Positions 6,173 to 11,564 of a stretch of 11,564 nt of DNA are shown here, one piece after another (position 1 is the stretch's first letter; each line of letters starts with the position of its first letter). Source of the stretch: Calditrichota bacterium (GTDB lineage Bacteria; Calditrichota; Calditrichia; RBG-13-44-9); assembly GCA_024276455.1 (NCBI GenBank), contig JAJRXE010000245.1:1-11564 (forward strand). The letters are read 5' to 3'. The translations under genes were made by a program, and so were the position numbers. The notes under the pieces are model-generated. The model did not search any database and was not told the DNA's origin. It saw only the letters and a program-made list of their open reading frames with translations.

Positions 6173-7570
6173 ATGGCAGCGCATCATAAATTTGAAGTCG
6201 ATATCGAAATTTTGAAAAAGTACGATCGACCGGGACCCCGCTACACCAGCTACCCGACTGCCCCCCATTTTACCACCGCATTCGGGCCCGATGATTTTTA
6301 CCAGGAAATCGAACGGAGCAACGGGGCGGAAAATCCGGCCGATTTGTCGCTCTACTTCCATTTCCCCTTTTGCCCTTCGCTGTGTTACTACTGTGCCTGT
6401 AATACCATTATTACCCGCGATCGGAGCAAAATTGAGCAATATCTGGAAGACTTGAAGCAGGAAATTCGCCTGATGAGCGGAATGTTAGGGAAGCAGCGTC
6501 GGGTAGTGCAAATGCACTGGGGCGGCGGCACTCCCACTTACCTCTCTCCCGAGCAGATCGAGGATATTTACGGATTCATCCGGCAGCATTTTACTTTTAG
6601 CGAAGATGCGGAAATCAGCATTGAGATTGATCCGCGCCGCTTAACGCCCCGTCATTTACCGGTGCTGCACAAAATCGGATTCAACCGAGTAAGTTTTGGG
6701 GTGCAGGATTTTAATCCGGTGGTGCAGGCGGCGGTGAATCGGGTGCAGCCGGAGGAACTTTCCCGTCAGGTGGTGCAGCAAAGCCGCGAGCTGGGGTTCG
6801 ATTCCGTAAACATCGATTTGATTTACGGTTTGCCTTACCAGACGCCCGCCTCTTACCAGAAAACGCTGGACAAAATTATTGACATTTCGCCCGATCGTCT
6901 GGCGGTGTTCAATTTTGCCCACGTGCCCTGGTTGAAGAAACACCAGCGCCTGCTAAAAGCGGAAACCCTGCCCCGGGCGGAGGAAAAGCTGCAGATTCTG
7001 AAGCTGGTCATCGAGCGCTTAACCGAGGCCGGTTACGTGTTCATTGGAATGGACCATTTCGCCAAACCGGAGGACGAGCTCTCCATTGCATTGAAGAATC
7101 ACACCCTTTACCGGAACTTCCAGGGGTACACCACCCGGGCGGGTGCGGAAGTGTTCGCCCTGGGAATCACTTCCATCAGTCAGCTGGAATGGGCCTACGC
7201 TCAGAATGTGAAGGATCTGGCGATCTACCGTCAGATGGTGCGGCAGGGGATTTTACCCACCAGGTCCGGCTACCATCTGAATGAGGACGATCGGTTGCGC
7301 AAAGAAGTCATTACGGAACTGATGTGCAACAATCGCATCATTAAGGCTCATTTTGAAACCCGCTACGGGATTCAGTTCGATCGCTATTTTGCCACGTCGC
7401 TGGAACAACTGGAAGAATTCGTGCGCGACGGACTGGTCACCCTTACACCGGAGCGAATTCAGGTCAGCGAGGGCGGTCGGCTGATTGTGCGCAACATTGC
7501 CATGGCTTTCGACAAATACTTGCAGGAAGATCAGCAGAAAAACCAACCCCTTTACTCCCGCACCATTTGA
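6173..7570 (+). CDS. hemN: Oxygen-independent coproporphyrinogen-III dehydrogenase
   Basis: A radical SAM enzyme that oxidatively decarboxylates coproporphyrinogen III to protoporphyrinogen IX without O2. With the ATG at 6173 the protein has 465 residues, close to the E. coli enzyme, and the N-terminal KYDRPGPRYTSYPTAPHF block (16-33) sits where expected. The 4Fe-4S motif is PFCPSLCYYCACN: C67, C71 and C74 bind the cluster, and the extra C76 is the one kept in true HemN but not in HemW-like proteins. Further signatures are HWGGGTPTYL (115-124, SAM binding), EIDPR, SFGVQDFNPVVQ, NIDLIYGLPYQTP, GMDHFAKPEDEL, RNFQGYTTRAG and a HemN C-terminal domain ending SRTI. An upstream in-frame ATG at 6095, directly after the hemDE stop, would add a basic 26-residue extension; it lacks a good ribosome site. 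AAGAGAGAG before 6173 is only a moderate site, so the start is less certain than the identity. Confidence 0.95.
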   Translation: MAAHHKFEVDIEILKKYDRPGPRYTSYPTAPHFTTAFGPDDFYQEIERSNGAENPADLSLYFHFPFCPSLCYYCACNTIITRDRSKIEQYLEDLKQEIRLMSGMLGKQRRVVQMHWGGGTPTYLSPEQIEDIYGFIRQHFTFSEDAEISIEIDPRRLTPRHLPVLHKIGFNRVSFGVQDFNPVVQAAVNRVQPEELSRQVVQQSRELGFDSVNIDLIYGLPYQTPASYQKTLDKIIDISPDRLAVFNFAHVPWLKKHQRLLKAETLPRAEEKLQILKLVIERLTEAGYVFIGMDHFAKPEDELSIALKNHTLYRNFQGYTTRAGAEVFALGITSISQLEWAYAQNVKDLAIYRQMVRQGILPTRSGYHLNEDDRLRKEVITELMCNNRIIKAHFETRYGIQFDRYFATSLEQLEEFVRDGLVTLTPERIQVSEGGRLIVRNIAMAFDKYLQEDQQKNQPLYSRTI

Positions 7571-7606
7571 GGGGGAGTAGAAAAAGTAACAGTTGGGACG
7601 CGCGGA

Positions 7607-8584
7607 ATGGCAGAGGAAAAATACACGGTGGTGTTGTTAAATTTGGGAGGACCGGATGCTCCGGAAACGGTGGAGCCGTTTCTTTACAACCTTTTTTGCG
7701 ATCCGGAAATCATTCATCTTCCCGGTGGACGTCTGTTGCGACCGCTGCTGGCTCGCCTCATTGCCCGGACCCGCGCTCCCAAAGTCCGCGAATACTACCG
7801 CAAAATCGGTAACGAATTTCCCCTGTTGAAAATTCCCCGTCAGCAAGCCGGAGCCCTGCAGCAGGCTTTCGGCAATCCTTTCGGCGCCGAGGTGAAAATT
7901 GCCATGCGTTATTGGCATCCGCTAACCGAAGACACCCTGCTCTCCATCCCGGAAAATCACCGGGTGGTACTTCTGCCGCTCTATCCCCAATACTCCAAAA
8001 CTACCACCGGCTCCGCTTTTAAAGAAGTGCAGCGCATTGTGAAACGGCAAAAATGGGATCCGGCCCGTTTCTCATACATTCAGGATTACCACGATCATCC
8101 TGCGTTCATTGCCAGTTGGGTGGAACTCATTCGCTTAACGCTGGAAATGGTTCCGCGGGAGGAGCGAAAATCCATTCCGATCCTTTTCAGCGCCCACAGC
8201 GTGCCCTGGCGGGAAATCCAGAAAGGGGATCCTTACCAGCAGCAGGTGGAAACCACAGCCCGGTTAATCATGCACCAGCTGGGTACGGGGCATCCCTTTG
8301 TGGTGGCTTACCAGAGCAAGGTCGGACCGGTTCGCTGGTTGGAGCCCTCGATTTTCGACGCGGTGCGTATTCTGGCCGGCGGCGGGACGCGATCGCTGCT
8401 GGTGGTGCCGGTTAGTTTTGTCAGCGAGCACTCGGAAACTCTGTATGAACTCGACCGGGTGTTAAAAGAGGAAGCCCAGCAGGTGGGAATTCGCTACTAT
8501 TACCGGGTACCAGCCCTGAATACCCATCCGTCCTTCATTCATGCTTTAAAGGAGGTGGTTGTTGGCCATGTGGAAAAAAATTAA
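7607..8584 (+). CDS. hemH: Ferrochelatase
   Basis: Inserts Fe2+ into protoporphyrin IX to make protohaem. The 325-residue length is usual for bacterial ferrochelatase. It begins VVLLNLGGPDAPETVEPFLYNLFCDP (about 8-33), a family signature, followed by MRYWHPLTEDTL (100-111), LYPQYSKTTTGS (125-136), FSAHSVPWRE (194-203) with the metal-site histidine H197, YQSKVGPVRWLEPS (235-248), and VPVSFVSEHSETLYELD (267-283) with the catalytic E274-H275 pair. The C-terminal VPALNTHPSFI block is also typical. It lies 36 bp after hemN. The upstream bases (GCGGA) give only a weak ribosome site, yet no better in-frame start was found. The gene overlaps hemY by 23 bp with the TTG start chosen there. No iron-sulfur cysteine cluster is seen at the C-terminus. 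Confidence 0.96.
   Translation: MAEEKYTVVLLNLGGPDAPETVEPFLYNLFCDPEIIHLPGGRLLRPLLARLIARTRAPKVREYYRKIGNEFPLLKIPRQQAGALQQAFGNPFGAEVKIAMRYWHPLTEDTLLSIPENHRVVLLPLYPQYSKTTTGSAFKEVQRIVKRQKWDPARFSYIQDYHDHPAFIASWVELIRLTLEMVPREERKSIPILFSAHSVPWREIQKGDPYQQQVETTARLIMHQLGTGHPFVVAYQSKVGPVRWLEPSIFDAVRILAGGGTRSLLVVPVSFVSEHSETLYELDRVLKEEAQQVGIRYYYRVPALNTHPSFIHALKEVVVGHVEKN
8548..8570 (+). promoter_or_regulatory. Strong ribosome binding site with three candidate hemY starts
   Basis: AAAGGAGGTG (8548-8557) is followed by in-frame TTG (8559), TTG (8562) and ATG (8568). Distances from AGGAGG are 3, 6 and 12 bases. The TTG at 8562 has the best spacing; the ATG is possible but distant. The choice changes the protein by at most three residues. 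Confidence 0.65.
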
Positions 8585-10007
8585 TGTCGATGTGGCGGTG
8601 ATTGGGGCGGGCATTTCCGGCCTGGCAACCGCCCATTTTCTGAAAAAACAAGGGGTAAAGACGGTTGTCCTGGAGAAAAACAACCGACCCGGCGGTTCGA
8701 TTCAAACCGTGCAACAGGACGGTTTTTTAATTGAGTACGGACCCAACAGCACCCTGGACACCTCGCCCATTTTGCACGAACTGTTTCGTGATCTGGGAAT
8801 CGAGTCGGAGCTGGAATATGCCAACGAGCATTCCAAAAACCGTTACATTGTCCGCAGCGGCAAACTGCATCCGCTGCCGTTAAGTCCCGGAGCGTTTTTG
8901 AAAACCCGCTTGTTCAGCACCTCGGCCAAGCTGCGGTTACTCAAAGAACCGTTCATCAAGGCCAGCGATCCGACGGTGGAGGAGTCGCTGGCGGATTTTG
9001 TGCAGCGCCGCTTGGGGCGGGAGTTCCTCGATTTTGCCATCGACCCCTTCGTCGCCGGGGTGTACGCCGGACTGCCGGAACAACTCAGTGTGCAAATTGC
9101 TTTACCCAAACTGTACGCACTGGAACAAAACTACGGCAGTCTCATTAAAGGCACCATACTGGGCATTCGGGAACGCAAAAAACGCCAGGAAGTGTCCAAG
9201 CAGTCCGCTCGCCTGTTTTCCTTCCGTCGCGGCATGCAGCAAATCATCGACCAGCTGCAGCAGGAACTCGGGGAAAATCTGTTTTTGCAGGTGCGCCTGG
9301 AGTCGTTGCGCTCCACCTCCGCAGGCTACCAGCTAGAATTCACTGCCGGCGAAAACGCCTACCATCTGACTTCCCGGGTATTGCTGTTCACTATCCCCGC
9401 GCACGCATACGCCGATTTTGGAAACGGATTTTTTGACCCGTTACAACCCACCCTGAAAAAGATTGCTTACCCTCCGGTGAGCATGGTGTTTCTGGGATTC
9501 CGGAGTAACCCGGTGCCCTTCCCTCTGGACGGTTTTGGGTTTCTGGTGCCCCGGAAAGAAAACCGGCAAATTCTGGGCACCATCTGGAGCTCCACCATCT
9601 TTGAAAACCGGGCACCGGCCGGAGGAGTGGCTCTGACCACATTTGTGGGGGGGAGCCGGCAACCGGAAAATGCCCTTTTACCGGAGGATCGGCTTGTGGA
9701 GCTGGTGCGAAACGATTTGCGAGAGCTCATGGGCATCGAGCAGCCACCCGATCTGGCGGTGGTGAAACAGTGGCCCCGGGCCATTCCTCAGTACAATCTG
9801 GGCTACGGCGAGGTGCTGCGAGCGTTCGAGGCGTTTGAGGCGGAACATCCCGGCGTGTTCTTGTCCGGCAATTTCCGGGGAGGCATTTCGGTGGGCGATT
9901 GTGTGAAGCAGGCGAAAACCTTCGCGGAAAAAATTGAACAGTTTTTGGGTTCCGTTACAGACCGCTCGGAAGAAGTCTTGAGCGGAGGAGACAAACCAGG
10001 TGAATGA
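8562..10007 (+). CDS. hemY: Protoporphyrinogen oxidase, HemY type (HemG in some naming)
   Basis: An FAD enzyme that removes six electrons from protoporphyrinogen IX to give protoporphyrin IX, normally at the membrane and with O2 as acceptor. With the TTG start it has 481 residues. The FAD-binding dinucleotide fold is at the N-terminus: VAVIGAGISGLATAHFL (11-27) with a conserved acidic residue E39 and RPGGSIQT (42-49). Family signatures follow: YGPNST (59-64), DPFVAGVYAGLPEQLS (161-176), PKLYALEQNYGSLIKG (182-197), KQWPRAIPQYNLGY late in the chain, and the C-terminal FAD motif GNFRGGISVGDCV (436-448). These mark HemY rather than the flavodoxin-like HemG or the HemJ type. The start lies inside the end of hemH, so the last two enzymes of the pathway appear translationally coupled. 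The C-terminal 20 residues are polar and probably disordered. Confidence 0.94.
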   Translation: MAMWKKINVDVAVIGAGISGLATAHFLKKQGVKTVVLEKNNRPGGSIQTVQQDGFLIEYGPNSTLDTSPILHELFRDLGIESELEYANEHSKNRYIVRSGKLHPLPLSPGAFLKTRLFSTSAKLRLLKEPFIKASDPTVEESLADFVQRRLGREFLDFAIDPFVAGVYAGLPEQLSVQIALPKLYALEQNYGSLIKGTILGIRERKKRQEVSKQSARLFSFRRGMQQIIDQLQQELGENLFLQVRLESLRSTSAGYQLEFTAGENAYHLTSRVLLFTIPAHAYADFGNGFFDPLQPTLKKIAYPPVSMVFLGFRSNPVPFPLDGFGFLVPRKENRQILGTIWSSTIFENRAPAGGVALTTFVGGSRQPENALLPEDRLVELVRNDLRELMGIEQPPDLAVVKQWPRAIPQYNLGYGEVLRAFEAFEAEHPGVFLSGNFRGGISVGDCVKQAKTFAEKIEQFLGSVTDRSEEVLSGGDKPGE

Positions 10008-10143
10008 ACACGAATGAAATCATATGGTAAGACTGTGCGTCATTGCGCAAGTGATTTAGAACTGACGGAGTCCGGTGCGAGTACCGGCCGAGACTCGGCT
10101 GACAGAAATAGAGAGAAGAAAACGATTTCAAAAGGAGGTTTCC
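10008..10143 (+). other. 136-bp leader upstream of hemB with competing G+C-rich hairpins
   Basis: This is the largest gap inside the operon. It holds no convincing gene or promoter. Between 10068 and 10100 several stems can form that exclude one another: CCGGT/ACCGG (10072-10076 with 10083-10087) together with GCCGA/TCGGC (10087-10091 with 10095-10099); CGAGT/ACTCG (10078-10082 with 10093-10097); and a longer stem GAGTC-CGG/CCG-A-GACTC (10068-10075 with 10088-10096, one bulged A). No U-run follows, so a classical terminator is not supported. An RNA processing, stability or attenuation element is possible. Confidence 0.4.
10131..10138 (+). promoter_or_regulatory. Ribosome binding site of hemB
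   Basis: AAAGGAGG lies five bases before the ATG at 10144 and decides the hemB start. An upstream in-frame GTG at 10075 falls within the hairpin region and would add 23 residues not expected for the family. Confidence 0.85.
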
Positions 10144-11112
10144 ATGTTTACCCCTTATTACCGTCCCCGACGGTTACGGACGAATTCCCGGATTCGCAAT
10201 CTTGTCCGGGAAACCCATTTGACCCGGCACGATTTGATTTTACCCCTTTTCGTGGTTTACGGAAAGGGAAAAAAGAATCCCATTCGCAGCATGCCGGGGC
10301 ACTACCAGTTTTCCATCGACTATCTGGTGAAAGAGGTGAAAGAGGTCTGGAAGATGGGCATTGAGGCGATTATTTTGTTCGGAATTCCTGAGGTCAAAGA
10401 TCCGGTGGGTTCCGACGCTACCAGCGACGACGGCATCATTGCCCAGGCGTTGAGAGCCATTAAAGACGCCGTGCCGGAAATGTACGTAATTACCGACGTG
10501 TGTTTTTGCGAGTACACCGACCATGGTCATTGCGGCATTTTGCACAATCACGAGCTGGACAACGACGCCACCCTGGAGATTCTGGGTCGACAGGTGCTGG
10601 TGCACGCTTGCAACGGGGCGGACATGGTGGCGCCCTCGGGAATGATCGACGGCATGGTGGGGGCGATTCGTGAAGCGCTGGATGGGGAGGGATTTTACCA
10701 CATTCCGATCATGAGTTACGCAGCCAAGTATGCCTCGGGATTTTACGGACCCTTCCGGGAAGCGGCCGAATCGGCGCCCCAGTTTGGCGACCGCAGCAGC
10801 TACCAGATGGATCCCGCCAATGGCGATGAAGCCGTTCGCGAAGTAGCGCTGGACGTGGAAGAGGGCGCGGACATCATCATGGTAAAACCCGCCATGCCGT
10901 ATCTGGACATTGTTCGCCGGGTGAAGGACGAGTTCCGCCTGTCCACGGCAGCCTACCAGGTGTCCGGCGAATTTGCCATGCTCAAAGCCGCGGCGGAAAA
11001 AGGCTGGCTGGACCACGATCGGGTGATGCTGGAATCGCTGACCGCCATTAAACGCGCCGGGGCCGATCTGATTCTTACCTACTTTGCCAAGGAAGTGGTG
11101 GACAAATTGTAG
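10144..11112 (+). CDS. hemB: Delta-aminolevulinic acid dehydratase (porphobilinogen synthase)
   Basis: Condenses two molecules of 5-aminolevulinate into porphobilinogen. The 322-residue protein matches the family length. Key features: RPRRLRTNSRIRNLVRET (7-24), the N-terminal arm typical of the octameric enzyme; DVCFCEYTDHGHCGIL (118-132) with the zinc-ligand cysteines C120, C122 and C130; SYAAKYASGFYGPFREA (191-207) with active-site K195; and MVKPAMPYLD (246-255) with K248, which forms the substrate Schiff base. All three cysteines are present, so this is a zinc-dependent enzyme of the E. coli type and not the magnesium-only, aspartate-rich type. It has its own strong ribosome site and a 136-bp leader, so it may be controlled somewhat apart from the genes before it, though no promoter was found. 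Its substrate comes from HemL, the next gene. Confidence 0.97.
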   Translation: MFTPYYRPRRLRTNSRIRNLVRETHLTRHDLILPLFVVYGKGKKNPIRSMPGHYQFSIDYLVKEVKEVWKMGIEAIILFGIPEVKDPVGSDATSDDGIIAQALRAIKDAVPEMYVITDVCFCEYTDHGHCGILHNHELDNDATLEILGRQVLVHACNGADMVAPSGMIDGMVGAIREALDGEGFYHIPIMSYAAKYASGFYGPFREAAESAPQFGDRSSYQMDPANGDEAVREVALDVEEGADIIMVKPAMPYLDIVRRVKDEFRLSTAAYQVSGEFAMLKAAAEKGWLDHDRVMLESLTAIKRAGADLILTYFAKEVVDKL

Positions 11113-11189
11113 TATTTCGGCCCGGGAAGAAGGGGGGAATTGGTGAAAAAGGGAAAAGTAACGTGAAGGATGAGTAAAAAGGGGAGCAT

Positions 11190-11564
11190 ATGAAGACCTG
11201 GCAAAAAAGCGAACAATTGTTTGCGGAAGCTCAACAATACATTCCTGGCGGGGTGAATTCTCCCGTGCGGGCATTCCGTTCCGTGGGTGGGACGCCGGTG
11301 TTTTTTCACCACGGCAAAGGTTCCCGAATTTACGACGTGGACGGGAATGAGTACATCGACTACGTGGGTTCCTGGGGGCCGTTGATTTTGGGGTACAGTC
11401 ATCCGCAGGTGGTGGCGGCCATTCAGGAAGAGGCCGCCCGGGCTACCAGTTTTGGAGCGCCCAACGAATTAGAGGTGGAGCTGGCCCGGCAGATTGTAGA
11501 AATGGTTCCTGCGGTGGAAATGGTTCGCCTGGTAAACTCCGGAACCGAAGCCACCATGAGTGCA
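11190..11564 (+). CDS. hemL: Glutamate-1-semialdehyde 2,1-aminomutase, N-terminal part (runs off right edge)
   Basis: PLP enzyme that converts glutamate-1-semialdehyde to 5-aminolevulinate, acting directly after HemA. The window holds the first 125 residues, open to the edge, of a protein expected to be about 430 long, so the PLP-binding lysine is not visible. Recognised blocks are IPGGVNSPVRAFRSVGGTPVFF (18-39 region), GSRIYDVDGNEYIDYVGSWGP (44-64 region), LGYSHPQVVAAI (67-78), TSFGAPNELEVELA (86-99) and VNSGTEATMSA (115-125), which binds the PLP phosphate. The ATG at 11190 is preceded by AAGGGGAG (11179-11186), three bases away, a rather close ribosome site. It follows hemB by 77 bp, and short reading frames lie in that gap. 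Confidence 0.95.
   Translation, partial: MKTWQKSEQLFAEAQQYIPGGVNSPVRAFRSVGGTPVFFHHGKGSRIYDVDGNEYIDYVGSWGPLILGYSHPQVVAAIQEEAARATSFGAPNELEVELARQIVEMVPAVEMVRLVNSGTEATMSA

Noticed and set aside
10000..10067. Possible internal promoter before hemB (TATGGT near 10023)
   Set aside because: No matching -35 element at the right spacing and a poor -10; not reported as a promoter.
10061..10076. Second copy of the operator half-site ACTGAC upstream of hemB
   Set aside because: Only one half is present; the partner half GTCAGT is absent, so a second TetR site is not supported.
10240..11274. Long (344-residue) open frame on the - strand opposite hemB and the hemL start
   Set aside because: It mirrors the strongly supported hemB coding frame, shows no recognisable protein motifs and no ribosome site, so it is a codon-bias shadow.
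1..11564. tRNA, rRNA, CRISPR array, insertion sequence or phage genes
   Set aside because: None was seen; nearly all sequence is accounted for by the haem genes and the divergent lipoprotein gene.

Overview
This window is an almost unbroken haem-biosynthesis operon from a bacterium that makes 5-aminolevulinate by the C5 (glutamyl-tRNA) route. Ten genes on the + strand encode every enzyme from glutamyl-tRNA to protohaem: HemA (glutamyl-tRNA reductase), HemC, a HemD-HemE fusion, HemN, HemH, HemY, HemB and the first 125 residues of HemL. A HemX/CcsA-like membrane protein leads the operon, and a TetR-family regulator sits between hemC and hemDE. Only glutamyl-tRNA synthetase is not seen.

Layout: positions 1-341 (- strand) hold the N-terminal part of an unrecognised lipoprotein that runs off the left edge. 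Positions 342-542 are a divergent intergenic region. It contains a sigma70-like promoter (TTGCAA, 17 bp, TATAAT) and, directly downstream over the predicted transcription start, a perfect palindrome (ACTGAC-TG-GTCAGT) that looks like a TetR-family operator. From 543 onward the genes are tightly packed: hemX-like, hemA, hemC, tetR, hemDE, hemN, hemH, hemY, hemB, hemL. There are 4-bp ATGA overlaps at hemA/hemC and hemC/tetR, and longer overlaps at tetR/hemDE and hemH/hemY. The only larger gaps are 78 bp before hemN, 136 bp before hemB and 77 bp before hemL.

The genes work as one pathway. HemA and HemL make 5-aminolevulinate, HemB makes porphobilinogen and HemC makes hydroxymethylbilane. The HemDE fusion would cyclise this to uroporphyrinogen III and decarboxylate it to coproporphyrinogen III. 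HemN makes protoporphyrinogen IX, HemY oxidises it to protoporphyrin IX, and HemH inserts Fe2+. Pairing HemN, HemY and HemH with no HemQ in view fits the classical protoporphyrin-dependent branch. The simplest regulatory model is a self-regulated operon: the embedded TetR protein represses the promoter at 480-508 through the palindrome at 512-525. This is inference from position and motif.

The organism cannot be fixed from the sequence. Strong Shine-Dalgarno sites, TTG starts, moderate G+C, a lipoprotein gene, and mixed oxygen-independent (HemN) and HemY-type enzymes fit a didermic bacterium, perhaps of a lineage such as Calditrichota or another FCB-group relative. That assignment is a low-confidence guess. 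No tRNA, rRNA, CRISPR array, insertion sequence or phage gene was seen.
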